A DNA stretch of 37,531 nt from Bacteroidota bacterium (GTDB lineage: Bacteria; Bacteroidota; Bacteroidia; Bacteroidales; PUMT01). Shown here one piece after another: positions 19,123-28,145 of the stretch (the stretch's first letter is position 1; the number at the start of each line of letters is the position of its first letter). A program made the position numbers and the translations under genes. The DNA lies in assembly GCA_003551495.1 (NCBI GenBank), contig PUMT01000166.1, forward strand, positions 1 to 37,531, given 5' to 3'. Below the pieces are notes generated by a model that was not told the DNA's origin, searched no databases, and worked only from the letters and a program-made list of their open reading frames with translations.

Positions 19123-20046
19123 ATGAAACGAAGGGAATTCATAAGAAAATCTGTAGGTGCCGGAATTGTAGGATCGGCTTTATCTTTTGCCGGATACAAT
19201 AAACTGTTCGGTGCGGAAATGCCTGATAGCGGAACGCCTTATGACCTTGTGGCAGTACGCGGCGGCGAACCCGAGATTATGTTCGACCGGGCAATAGAAG
19301 CGCTCGGCGGGATGGGGAATTTTGTAAAAAGCGGGCAGACTGTTGTCCTTAAACCGAACATGTCGTGGGATGTGCCTCCTGAAAGGGCAGCCAACACCAA
19401 TCCCGGACTTGTAAAGCATATAGTAAAGAAATGTTATGAAGCCGGTGCAAGTCAGGTTTACGCTTTTGACAACACCTGTGATAACTGGATAAGAAGCTAC
19501 AGGAACAGCGGAGTAGAAGAAGCTGTCAAAGAGGGCGGGGGACGAGTTTTGCCTGGCAATACCGAAGATTATTACAAGGATGTTAAGGTGGAACAGGGAA
19601 GGCGCCTTACAGAAGCAAAGGTTCACGAACTGGTACTCAACAGTGACGTCTACATTAATATCCCGGTTCTCAAGCACCATTCCTCAAGCAGGATCACCAT
19701 CTGCCTGAAAAACCTTATGGGAATTGTATGGGATCGCCGCTTCTGGCACACCAACGACCTTCACCAGTGCATTGCCGATTTTGGAACCTGGGAAAGGAAA
19801 CCTGATCTCAATATAGTTGATGCATACAGGGTTATGATGAGAAATGGCCCGCGGGGAGTATCAGTTGACGACGTTTCTGAAATGAAGTCACTTATAGCTT
19901 CAACCGACATGGTAGCAGCCGACGCAGCCGCCACACGTTTATTCGGGTTGGAGCCCGAAGAGGTCGGCCATATCAGGATAGCACATGAAATGGGTGTTGG
20001 CAACATGAAGCTTGACCAGCTCAATATCAGCCGTATCACGGTTTAA
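19123..20046 (+). CDS. DUF362 domain-containing protein with Tat signal
   Basis: MKRREFIRKSVGAGIVGSALSFAGYNKLFGAE (RRxFIRK); VVLKPNMSW, HHSSSRITICLKNLMG and DLNIVDAYRVM motifs of DUF362. Confidence 0.88.
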   Translation: MKRREFIRKSVGAGIVGSALSFAGYNKLFGAEMPDSGTPYDLVAVRGGEPEIMFDRAIEALGGMGNFVKSGQTVVLKPNMSWDVPPERAANTNPGLVKHIVKKCYEAGASQVYAFDNTCDNWIRSYRNSGVEEAVKEGGGRVLPGNTEDYYKDVKVEQGRRLTEAKVHELVLNSDVYINIPVLKHHSSSRITICLKNLMGIVWDRRFWHTNDLHQCIADFGTWERKPDLNIVDAYRVMMRNGPRGVSVDDVSEMKSLIASTDMVAADAAATRLFGLEPEEVGHIRIAHEMGVGNMKLDQLNISRITV

Positions 20047-20073
20047 TCCTTTATTTCAATAAGGTATTACCTG

Positions 20074-20099
20074 CCTGTCTGCCTGATTTTGCAGACAGG
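20074..20099 (+). other. Intergenic perfect hairpin between DUF362 and polyferredoxin genes
   Basis: CCTGTCTGC-ctgatttt-GCAGACAGG, 9-bp perfect stem, no T run following. Confidence 0.7.
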
Positions 20100-20147
20100 A
20101 ATGAATTATAGTATACTTGAACAGTAGTCACCTTTTAAAAATAGACT

Positions 20148-21776
20148 ATGCAAAACCATCTGAAACCTTTTAGGGTTATTATTTCGCTCTTCTTTCTTAT
20201 AGTGGCCGCACTGATCTTTATAGACTTCAGGGAGGTATTTTCAGAATCATTCATTTCAGGATTTCTTTCCCTTCAGTTCGGGCCTTCCGTTATCAGGTTT
20301 ATACATATAGCAGGTATCACCCTGTTTGGTTTTATATTCATTCTTCTGATTACGTTGCTTTTTGGAAGGGTATATTGCTCAACAATTTGTCCGCTTGGAA
20401 TTTTTCAGGATGTAGTATCATGGATATCAAAAAAGGTAAGGAGGAGGATGCGCCCGTACAGATACGCCCTTCCCAAAAATCTTTTACGCTATTCCCTGCT
20501 GGGACTGACCATAATATTTTTGCTGTTCGGAAGCATTTTGTTAATGAACCTGCTCGATCCTTACAGCAATTTCGGCAGGTTTGTTACCTATTTTGTCAGG
20601 CCTGTTGCAGCCTGGATTAACAACACTCTGGCAGGCACATTGTCCTCCATGGGGGTCTACACACTTTACCGTGTAAGTTTCCCTTCCATACAGTGGGAGA
20701 TAATGGTTTTCCCGGCATTGATGCTTGGACTTGTAATATGGCTTTCCTACAGGTACGGAAGATTATACTGCAACACTGTTTGTCCTGTTGGCACCCTGCT
20801 TGGTTTCCTGTCAAAATTTTCCATTTTCAGGATAGCAATTGAGAATTCGGGATGTACCAATTGTGCCCGTTGCGAACGCATCTGCAAATCATCCTGCATT
20901 GATTTCAAAACAAATGAGATTGATTTTTCAAGGTGTGTGGGGTGCATGAACTGCCTCAATATATGTCCGGAAAATGCTATTAAGTACTATTTCAAGGGCC
21001 GTCCTGTTCCCGTTGCCGTAACGGAAAGCGAACCGGTTGAACAATCAGGTGCCCCTGACAACACCAAGCGGAGCTTTCTAATAGTAATGGCAGCTTCCCT
21101 GTTGGGATTCAATAAGTTTGTTTCAGCGGCCGAGCAGCAGGGAAGGAGATTACGCAGAAGAAAGAACAATGGTTCTAACGAAGTGCAAATGTCCCGCCCC
21201 TCAACAATACCCGAAAACAGGCAATATCCCGTTTCGCCTCCGGGGTCGGTTAGTATCGAAAAATTCAACAAGGCTTGTACCGCCTGTGGTGTTTGTGTAA
21301 CCAAATGTCCCGGCAATGTGCTTCAACCCTCTTTCCTGGAATACGGTCTTGCCGGCTTTATGCAGCCCAGAATGGATTACCTTTCAGGGTTCTGCAACTT
21401 TGACTGTACTACGTGCGGAGAGATTTGCCCGACCGGTGCCATTAAACCACTGACCATCGAAAAGAAACATGTGGCACAGGTAGGAGTTGCCGTTTTTATT
21501 ATGGAAAACTGTGTGGTTTTTATTGATCATACCGATTGCGGAGCATGCTCCGAGCACTGTCCCACAAAGGCGGTAGATATGGTTCCGTTTACAGGAGGTG
21601 TTACAATTCCCGAAGTTACCGAGAATATATGCATCGGATGTGGAGCTTGTGAATATGCTTGTCCTACAGAACCATACAAGGCCATTTATGTCGAGGGCAA
21701 TCCTGTTCACGTAGAAGCTGACAGGCCGGAGCATGAAGAGCTTGAAAGGCCGGATACGGAGGAATTCCCGTTTTAG
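20148..21776 (+). CDS. Membrane polyferredoxin: NapH-like N-terminal half plus NapG-like four-cluster ferredoxin C-terminal half
   Basis: Transmembrane segments with CSTICPLG and CNTVCPVG; CTNCARCERICKSSC; CVGCMNCLNICP; internal TKRSFLIVMAASLLGF; then CTACGVCVTKCP, CNFDCTTCGEICPTGAI, CGACSEHCPTKAV, CIGCGACEYACP. Confidence 0.9.
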   Translation: MQNHLKPFRVIISLFFLIVAALIFIDFREVFSESFISGFLSLQFGPSVIRFIHIAGITLFGFIFILLITLLFGRVYCSTICPLGIFQDVVSWISKKVRRRMRPYRYALPKNLLRYSLLGLTIIFLLFGSILLMNLLDPYSNFGRFVTYFVRPVAAWINNTLAGTLSSMGVYTLYRVSFPSIQWEIMVFPALMLGLVIWLSYRYGRLYCNTVCPVGTLLGFLSKFSIFRIAIENSGCTNCARCERICKSSCIDFKTNEIDFSRCVGCMNCLNICPENAIKYYFKGRPVPVAVTESEPVEQSGAPDNTKRSFLIVMAASLLGFNKFVSAAEQQGRRLRRRKNNGSNEVQMSRPSTIPENRQYPVSPPGSVSIEKFNKACTACGVCVTKCPGNVLQPSFLEYGLAGFMQPRMDYLSGFCNFDCTTCGEICPTGAIKPLTIEKKHVAQVGVAVFIMENCVVFIDHTDCGACSEHCPTKAVDMVPFTGGVTIPEVTENICIGCGACEYACPTEPYKAIYVEGNPVHVEADRPEHEELERPDTEEFPF

Positions 21777-21934
21777 AACACCTTAACAGGCAAAAATATT
21801 TTAGAACAACTTGACCGGCAAAAATATTTTAGAACAACTTGACCGGCAAAAATATTTTAGAACAACTTGACCGGCAAAAATATTTTAGAACAGCTTGACC
21901 GGCAACAATATTATAGAACTTACCAGCAACAATA
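21771..21934 (+). repeat. 28-bp tandem direct repeat, 6 units
   Basis: Units start at 21771, 21799, 21827, 21855, 21883 and 21911. Consensus TTTTAGAACAACTTGACCGGCAAAAATA; three central units identical, flanking units degenerate. Confidence 0.95.
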
Positions 21935-22068
21935 CCGGTGTTCAAATATTCCTGACCTGTTCCACCTGTAATTGTCTGGCTCAGGACACCTGAACAACCA
22001 ATTTACAGCAAACGGAGGGGTAACGTTCTGTATTATGTCTTAATTTTGCTGATGCTGGCTGATAGGCC

Positions 22069-23466
22069 TTATTCTATTCCTGAAAAAAGCCTGTTCCACC
22101 TTATTCTGCCGAGGCCCGACCTGTTTTGGTCAAGTGACAGCCAGATGAAAACCGGACTCCCGACTATATGGTCGTGCGGCACGAAGCCCCAGTACCTTGA
22201 GTCGAGCGAGTTATGCCTGTTGTCTCCAACCATGAAGTAATAGTCCATCTGAAAAGTGTAGTAATCTGCCTGGCGTCCGTTTATATATATTTCTCCGTTT
22301 GTAACTGACAGCTCATTTCCCTCATAGGCCTCAATTATTCGGCTGTATTTTGAGATATTTACACTGTCAAGCTGTACAGTTTCATTCTTTGCCGGGATTA
22401 CAAGCGGACCGAAAAAATCTTCGTTCCAGGGATATTCCGGGTTATGAGGGAATACATACGGACTGAAGTTGCCTTTACGGTTTTCCCATTTGTTTATTGA
22501 AAGCACATTCGGGAAACCGGAAAGGGTTTCGGCATTTGACCTTGTGAGGGGAATGAAGTACTCGGTTGAGCTGTAGGACATTATTTCATTCCGGTTTATT
22601 CCCATATTTTCCAGAGCCCTTTTGTTCAGGGGAGTTCCGTCTGTCCTCACTATATGCTGATACTGGATCTTTTCATTTCCCTCGTCGAAAGGCTTTCCGT
22701 TTATGAATATTTCCCCGCTGACAATCTCAAGTGTGTCACCCGGAATGGCAACACACCTTTTGATGTAATTGTCCCGCTTATCAACCGGCCGGGAAGTAAC
22801 GGTAAAATTTTCATGAATATATCTTCTTGCGCGTGTTATATACTCCTCTGTCTCACTCCGGCTTCTTCCCTGGAACAACCTGTTCTCAGCAAGTTCGTTT
22901 GCATATTGAATTATTACATTATAATAGCTCTGGTCCTGCATCCCAAGAATAACAGTATCGCCTTCAGGAAAGTTGAAAACAACTATATCATTGTTCTCAA
23001 CCTCTTTAAAACCTGCAAGTCGCCTGTACGACCATTGTACCCACTCCACATACGACTTTACATTGCTGGTAAGGGGCATGGTGTTGTGGGCAAAAGGGAA
23101 TGAGATGGGTGTGTTGGGCAGTTTAGGACCGTATGTCAGCTTGCTTACAAAAAGGTGGTCTCCTATAAGAAGGGACTTTTCCATCGACCCTGTGGGTATC
23201 TTATAGTTCTGGAAGAAAAAAATGTTGATGAAAGTAACGGCTATAACAGCAAATATTAGTGCATCCAGCCATTCAACAAGAGTGCTGTTCTTGCCTTCAC
23301 GCTTTTTCCAGAAAGTCCAGTTAACCTTTCTGGAGACATATATATCGAAAATAACGGGTAATCCCAGTAAAAACCAGAAGTTCCCGAGCCAGATCACCCA
23401 CATTATATAGAGAGCCGAAACAACTCCAAATTTGATCCAGGCAAAATGTTTTTTATTCAGTTGCAT
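22069..23466 (-). CDS. lepB: Signal peptidase I
   Basis: PTGSMEKSLLIGDHLFVSKL (Ser) and NYIKRCVAIPGD (Lys); MVGDNRHNSLDSRYWGFVPHDHIVG. Start taken at MQLNKKHFAW (23466), just past the dapB stop, rather than 23517. Confidence 0.95.
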   Translation of the reverse strand: MQLNKKHFAWIKFGVVSALYIMWVIWLGNFWFLLGLPVIFDIYVSRKVNWTFWKKREGKNSTLVEWLDALIFAVIAVTFINIFFFQNYKIPTGSMEKSLLIGDHLFVSKLTYGPKLPNTPISFPFAHNTMPLTSNVKSYVEWVQWSYRRLAGFKEVENNDIVVFNFPEGDTVILGMQDQSYYNVIIQYANELAENRLFQGRSRSETEEYITRARRYIHENFTVTSRPVDKRDNYIKRCVAIPGDTLEIVSGEIFINGKPFDEGNEKIQYQHIVRTDGTPLNKRALENMGINRNEIMSYSSTEYFIPLTRSNAETLSGFPNVLSINKWENRKGNFSPYVFPHNPEYPWNEDFFGPLVIPAKNETVQLDSVNISKYSRIIEAYEGNELSVTNGEIYINGRQADYYTFQMDYYFMVGDNRHNSLDSRYWGFVPHDHIVGSPVFIWLSLDQNRSGLGRIRWNRLFSGIE

Positions 23467-23503
23467 TTTAATTTGTATTGGTGTATGATATTTTTTATTA
23501 TTC

Positions 23504-24223
23504 CTAATCCAGTCCAAGCAGGTCTTTCATTGAAAAAAGCCCTTTTTTCCCTCTTGCAAATTCAGCAGCTGCAACAGCACCGGTTGCAAATCCTTTTCTG
23601 TTGAGTGCACGGTGACTAATTTCCAGTTCATCAAACGGCGATTTCCAGCTTATAACATGTGTGCCCGGCACGTTTCCGGTGCGTTCTGAATGTATTGACA
23701 AAAGTGAGGGGTCATCACCCTTTTCCATAGTCCAGTCCTTTATCCTCTTTAACCCATCTTTCAGTCCGTCAGCCAGCGTTATAGCCGTTCCGCTCGGGGC
23801 ATCCTTTTTGTGAATGTGGTGGACTTCGCTAATATTTACCCCGTAGTCGGGGAACCTGTCCATTATGCCGGCCAGGTATTTGTTAAGGCTGAAAAGGATA
23901 TTGACTCCCGGACTGAAATTTGAGGCGTAGAAAAAGCAGCCTCCTTTTCTTATGCAGGCTTCACGTACTTCCTCCATTCTTTCCGTCCATCCTGTGGTTC
24001 CGGATACAACCGGCACACCTGCATCAAAGCATAGCAAAATGTTGCCGGGAGCTGATGAAGGTGTTGAAAACTCGATTGCAACATCCGCTTTGGATATATT
24101 TGAAGCGGTTAGTTCATCAAGGTTGCTTTCATCGATTTTAAGAACGGCAATGTGGCCCTTTTCAATTGCTGCCTTTTCAATCTCCCTGCCCATTTTTCCA
24201 TATCCGATAAGGGCAATTTTCAT
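23504..24223 (-). CDS. dapB: 4-hydroxy-tetrahydrodipicolinate reductase
   Basis: MKIALIGYGKMGREIEKAA; EVHHIHKKDAPSGTAITLAD. Confidence 0.96.
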   Translation of the reverse strand: MKIALIGYGKMGREIEKAAIEKGHIAVLKIDESNLDELTASNISKADVAIEFSTPSSAPGNILLCFDAGVPVVSGTTGWTERMEEVREACIRKGGCFFYASNFSPGVNILFSLNKYLAGIMDRFPDYGVNISEVHHIHKKDAPSGTAITLADGLKDGLKRIKDWTMEKGDDPSLLSIHSERTGNVPGTHVISWKSPFDELEISHRALNRKGFATGAVAAAEFARGKKGLFSMKDLLGLD

Positions 24224-24308
24224 ATATTAATTTTTTGGCGTTATTAAATGTTTGATGCATTTGCTTATTAAAACCGGAAGAGTTGCACAGAGAAACAACC
24301 GTAAAAAT

Positions 24309-24336
24309 AAAAAAAGGGAAACAAATATGCTTCCCT
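24309..24336 (-). terminator. Rho-independent terminator after rplT
   Basis: Minus strand AGGGAA-gcatatttgt-TTCCCT followed by a T run. Confidence 0.7.
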
Positions 24337-24361
24337 GTATAAGAATAAAGTGTTTTATTGC

Positions 24362-24709
24362 TTATTTTTTTACAACTTTCACAACAGCCTTGAATGCACC
24401 GGGGTGGTTCATTGCCAGGTCTGCCAGAACCTTGCGGTTCAGTTCAATCCCCTTTTTGTTCACTGCTCCCATAAATTCGCTGTAGGACATACCGTGCTCC
24501 CTGGCTGCGGCATTAATCCTCTGGATCCATATTCCCCTGAAAGCTGTCTTTTTCTTTCTCCTGTCCCGGTAAGCATATAGCAAACCTTTCTCTACGGCAT
24601 TTTTGGCTACGGTGTAAACATTTTTTCTTCTTCCGAAATAGCCTTTTGCCTGTTTAATGACCTTTTTCCTTCTTCTCTTTGCTGCTACAGCATTTACTGA
24701 TCTTGGCAT
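24362..24709 (-). CDS. rplT: 50S ribosomal protein L20
   Basis: [70 protein letters not shown]. Confidence 0.99.
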   Translation of the reverse strand: MPRSVNAVAAKRRRKKVIKQAKGYFGRRKNVYTVAKNAVEKGLLYAYRDRRKKKTAFRGIWIQRINAAAREHGMSYSEFMGAVNKKGIELNRKVLADLAMNHPGAFKAVVKVVKK

Positions 24710-24810
24710 AGTTTTGCAATTTTGGAGTGGTTAGCGTTTCGGTAGTAATCACGAAATCTTGGGGGCTAATTCACTCTGGTTAATTAATAATATCCTGAAA
24801 ATCCCAGGCT

Positions 24811-25008
24811 CTACTTCATTGCAAGCAAAAGCTTGATATTTTTCTCATCCGGCTTGCTTACGGTAGTGGAATAAGTAAGATTCCTTTTCCTTTTAGTTGA
24901 CTTTTTTGTAAGGATGTGGCTCTTGTAAGCATGCTTGCGTTTAATCTTCCCTGTTCCGGTCAGTGAAAATCTCTTTTTGGAACCGGAATTGGTCTTCATC
25001 TTAGGCAT
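24811..25008 (-). CDS. rpmI: 50S ribosomal protein L35
   Basis: [44 protein letters not shown]. Confidence 0.98.
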   Translation of the reverse strand: MPKMKTNSGSKKRFSLTGTGKIKRKHAYKSHILTKKSTKRKRNLTYSTTVSKPDEKNIKLLLAMK

Positions 25009-25045
25009 TTTAATTTCACTTTTTTGTTATGTAACGATTCAATTT

Positions 25046-25633
25046 TTATTGTTTTTTTTGGGCTTTCGGACTGATCAGCATGATCATTCTTTTTCCCTCA
25101 AGCCTGGGAAGCTGTTCAACCTTGCCGAGCTCTTCGAGTTCCTGGGCAAACCTGAGAAGCAGTATTTCCCCTTTTTCCTTGAAAAGAATTGTCCTTCCCT
25201 TAAAAAATACATACGCTTTAATCTTGCACCCGTCATTCAGAAACTTTTTTGCATGATTCAGCTTGAACTGGAAATCATGCTCATCTGTGTTGGGCCCGAA
25301 GCGTATTTCCTTTACAACTATTTTTACGGCTTTCGCCTTGATCTCTTTTTGCTTCTTCTTTTGCTGGTAAAGAAATTTCTGATAATCAATTATCCTGCAA
25401 ACAGGTGGATCTGCCTTTGGTGATATTTCAACAAGGTCGAGCTCCATTTCATCGGCTAGCTTAATACATTTTTCCAGCGGGTATATCCCCGGTTCTTCAA
25501 TGTTATCACCAACCAGCCTTACTTTTGAAGCCCTGATCTCATTATTTTTTTTGTACCTGGGCTCCTGATCACTCCTTTTGCCAAATCTTCTGCCTTGCTG
25601 GCCTTTATGAAAACTGCTTTTCTTGATTGCTAT
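25046..25633 (-). CDS. infC: Translation initiation factor IF-3, predicted ATA start codon
   Basis: The ORF track begins at an internal ATG (25447). The frame continues upstream as (I)[69 protein letters not shown]..., the IF-3 N-terminal domain. ATA at 25633-25631 sits 8 nt after aaggagg. Confidence 0.9.
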   Translation of the reverse strand: MAIKKSSFHKGQQGRRFGKRSDQEPRYKKNNEIRASKVRLVGDNIEEPGIYPLEKCIKLADEMELDLVEISPKADPPVCRIIDYQKFLYQQKKKQKEIKAKAVKIVVKEIRFGPNTDEHDFQFKLNHAKKFLNDGCKIKAYVFFKGRTILFKEKGEILLLRFAQELEELGKVEQLPRLEGKRMIMLISPKAQKKQ

Positions 25634-25640
25634 GGTAAAA

Positions 25641-25648
25641 CCCTCCTT
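25641..25648 (-). promoter_or_regulatory. Shine-Dalgarno of infC
   Basis: Minus strand AAGGAGGG, with AAGGAGG 8 nt before the ATA codon. Confidence 0.8.
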
Positions 25649-25682
25649 AATATTTAGTTAACAATCCGGTTTAATTATCTTA

Positions 25683-27635
25683 TTATGTCTTTATCTGACT
25701 CTTTACCTCTTTTTTAATCAAAGAAGCAAATTGTTCCAGCGTCATTGTGCCTTTGTCGCCTTCCCCCTGCCTGCGGACGGAAACCGTGTTTTCGCTTTCT
25801 TCCTTTTCTCCCACAATTAATAGATAGGGGATGCGGCTCATTTCGTTATCCCTTATCTTTCTTCCCACTTTCTCGTTCCTGTCGTCAATCAACGCGCGAA
25901 TATCGTAATTATTTAGGAAATTTGAAACTTTTTTTGCATAAACATTGAATTTTTCACTTACTGAAATTATTACCGCCTGTTGGGGGGCCAGCCACAACGG
26001 GAATTTTCCTGCCGTGTGCTCTATCATTACAGCAACAAACCTCTCCATTGAACCGAAAGGGGCGCGGTGTATCATTACCGGCCTGTGCTTCAAATTGTCA
26101 GATCCGGTATATTCAAGATCAAAACGTTCAGGAAGGTTGTAGTCCACCTGTATTGTACCAAGCTGCCAGTTTCTTCCCAGAGCATCCTTTACCATGAAAT
26201 CAAGTTTCGGGCCGTAAAAAGCTGCTTCCCCGTAAACAACCTTTACTTCAAGCCCCTTTTCCCGGGTGGCTTCCAGGATTGCATTTTCAGCTTTTTCCCA
26301 GTTCTCATCACTGCCAATATATTTATCATTCCCGTTTTTTTCACGCAGCGAAACCTGTATTTCGAAATCTGAGAAGTCGAGGGCGTTGAATATTATAAAT
26401 ACTATGTCGATCACCTTTATAAATTCATCTTTAAGCTGATCGGGCCTGCAGAAAATGTGGGCATCGTCCTGTGTGAACCCTCTCACCCTTGTAAGGCCGT
26501 GAAGTTCTCCGCTTTGTTCGTAACGGTAAACAGTCCCGAATTCAGCATACCTAATCGGCAGGTCTTTATAAGAGCGGGGTGAGGATTTGTAAATTTCACA
26601 GTGGTGGGGACAGTTCATGGGCTTGAGCATGAATTCTTCCCCTTCAATGGGGGTGCTTATCGGCCTGAATGAGGATTCTCCGTATTTGTCATAATGACCT
26701 GAGGTGATGTAAAGCTCTTTATGCCCTATATGGGGAGTCAGCACCGGCTGGTATCCGTATTCCACCTGTACGTTCCTGAGGAAATTCTCCAGCCGTTCCC
26801 TCAGTTGTGCTCCTTTTGGAAGCCACAATGGAAGTCCCGGACCCACTTTTTCAGAAAAGGTAAACAGTCCCAGTTCCCTGCCCAGCTTCCTGTGATCACG
26901 TTTTTTGGCCTCCTCGAGCATTTGCAGGTATTCATCCAGAAGCTTTTGTTTTGGGAAGCTTATACCGTATATGCGTGTCAGCTGCTTGTTTTTTTCGTTA
27001 CCCCGCCAGTAGGCGCCTGCAATATTGAGCAGCTTTACCGCCTTGATATATCCGGTGTCAGGCAGATGGGGGCCGCGGCACAGGTCTGAAAAATTGCCGT
27101 GATTGTAGAATGTTATAGTTTGGTTTTCCATCTCCTCCAAAAGCTCTGTCTTGTACCGGTTGCCTTCGGACTTGTAGCGTGACAGCGCCTCTTCAGAAGT
27201 CACTTCCTTCCTGGAAAACCGGTTTTTCTGACGGGCAAGCTCAATCATTTTTTTTTCAATTTCAGGGAAATTGTTCTCGGATATGTTGTGTTCGCCCGGA
27301 TCAATATCGTAATAGAATCCGTTTTCTATTGAAGGACCTATGCCAAGTTTTATCCCCGGATAAATAGCTTCCAGGGCTTCAGCCATCAGGTGGGCGGAGG
27401 AGTGCCAGAAGGCATGCCTTCCTTCCTGGTCATCCCATTTATGAAGCTTCACATCCGCGTCTTCTTCAATGGGAAGGGTTAAGTCCTGTAAATGACCGTT
27501 CACGGTAATTGCAAGCACTTCCTTAGCAAGACTGTTGCTTATACTTTTTGCAATTTCCAGTCCGGTAACCCCTTCATTATATTTTTTCACCGAATTATCC
27601 GGCAGCTTAATTTCGATCATTTTTCCCTTCTTCAT
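25683..27635 (-). CDS. thrS: Threonyl-tRNA synthetase
   Basis: TGS domain, [59 protein letters not shown]. Start may be 27620 (MIEIKLPD). Confidence 0.98.
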   Translation of the reverse strand: MKKGKMIEIKLPDNSVKKYNEGVTGLEIAKSISNSLAKEVLAITVNGHLQDLTLPIEEDADVKLHKWDDQEGRHAFWHSSAHLMAEALEAIYPGIKLGIGPSIENGFYYDIDPGEHNISENNFPEIEKKMIELARQKNRFSRKEVTSEEALSRYKSEGNRYKTELLEEMENQTITFYNHGNFSDLCRGPHLPDTGYIKAVKLLNIAGAYWRGNEKNKQLTRIYGISFPKQKLLDEYLQMLEEAKKRDHRKLGRELGLFTFSEKVGPGLPLWLPKGAQLRERLENFLRNVQVEYGYQPVLTPHIGHKELYITSGHYDKYGESSFRPISTPIEGEEFMLKPMNCPHHCEIYKSSPRSYKDLPIRYAEFGTVYRYEQSGELHGLTRVRGFTQDDAHIFCRPDQLKDEFIKVIDIVFIIFNALDFSDFEIQVSLREKNGNDKYIGSDENWEKAENAILEATREKGLEVKVVYGEAAFYGPKLDFMVKDALGRNWQLGTIQVDYNLPERFDLEYTGSDNLKHRPVMIHRAPFGSMERFVAVMIEHTAGKFPLWLAPQQAVIISVSEKFNVYAKKVSNFLNNYDIRALIDDRNEKVGRKIRDNEMSRIPYLLIVGEKEESENTVSVRRQGEGDKGTMTLEQFASLIKKEVKSQIKT

Positions 27636-27643
27636 TTAACCTG

Positions 27644-27651
27644 CAAAGTTA
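27644..27651 (-). promoter_or_regulatory. Possible -7 element (TAACTTTG) for thrS operon
   Basis: TAnnTTTG match on the minus strand 8 nt before the first ATG (27635); no clear -33. Confidence 0.4.
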
Positions 27652-27759
27652 TTAAAATTTTTTTTGAACTGAATACTGTGCTGCCCTGTGGGATAAAATC
27701 CTGTAACCTCCAAATAGTGCGGTGCAGGTTGCGATCATCCATGTTGATTACGGATCACA

Positions 27760-27806
27760 GGGAGAAAACACTTGAACAGATACTGCTTGAAAACAGGTTT
27801 TCTCCC
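27760..27806. other. Intergenic structured element: 10-bp stem hairpin
   Basis: GGGAGAAAAC (27760-27769) pairs with GTTTTCTCCC (27797-27806); flanking TTACGG/CCGTAA can extend the stem across an internal loop. Confidence 0.6.
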
Positions 27807-27870
27807 CGTACCGTAACCGGCCTCCGTATGATTTAATCAGTCCTCAACAATCCGTCGTTACGGAGATCAA

Positions 27871-27903
27871 ATCCCCGGTGTCATACTATTAAACGCCGGG
27901 GAT
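27871..27903 (+). other. Intergenic 11-bp stem hairpin (possible weak terminator)
   Basis: ATCCCCGGTGT-catactattaa-ACGCCGGGGAT (one G-U pair) followed by aatttcctttttgtttttt. Confidence 0.6.
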
Positions 27904-27940
27904 AATTTCCTTTTTGTTTTTTAAATATTCAAAAAATTTA

Positions 27941-27948
27941 TACTTTTG
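27941..27948 (+). promoter_or_regulatory. -7 element (TACTTTTG) of tRNA-Leu pair promoter
   Basis: TAnnTTTG match 14 nt before the tRNA 5' end; a possible TTTG at 27913-27916. Confidence 0.5.
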
Positions 27949-27962
27949 CAATCTCCAGAGTT

Positions 27963-28046
27963 GCCCGGATGGCGGAATTGGTAGACGCGCTAGTTTCAGG
28001 GACTAGTGTTCGCAAGAACGTGCTGGTTCGAGTCCAGTTCCGGGCA
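27963..28046 (+). tRNA. tRNA-Leu (anticodon CAG)
   Basis: Acceptor GCCCGGA/TCCGGGC + A; anticodon arm CTAGT-TTCAGGG-ACTAG; T arm GGTTCGAGTCC; class II variable arm; no encoded CCA. Confidence 0.95.
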
Positions 28047-28058
28047 CTTGACAACACT

Positions 28059-28143
28059 GCCCAGGTGGTGGAATAGGTAGACACGCCAGCTTGAGGGGCT
28101 GGTGCTCGTTTAGGGCGTGCTGGTTCGAATCCAGTCCTGGGCA
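28059..28143 (+). tRNA. tRNA-Leu (anticodon GAG)
   Basis: Acceptor GCCCAGG/CCTGGGC + A; anticodon arm CCAGC-TTGAGGG-GCTGG; T arm GGTTCGAATCC; class II variable arm. Confidence 0.95.
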
Positions 28144-28145
28144 CA

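Noticed and set aside
21771-21934. 28-bp repeats as a possible CRISPR array
   Set aside because: Units are directly abutting with no spacers, and no cas genes are nearby.
27492-27836. 114-aa plus-strand ORF crossing the thrS start and intergenic region
   Set aside because: First part is antisense to thrS; the remaining ~60 codons lie over the hairpin region and show no family resemblance.
27700-27920. T-box riboswitch for thrS
   Set aside because: No T-box consensus (AGGGTGGNACCGCG-like) was seen, and a candidate -7 element lies closer to the thrS start.
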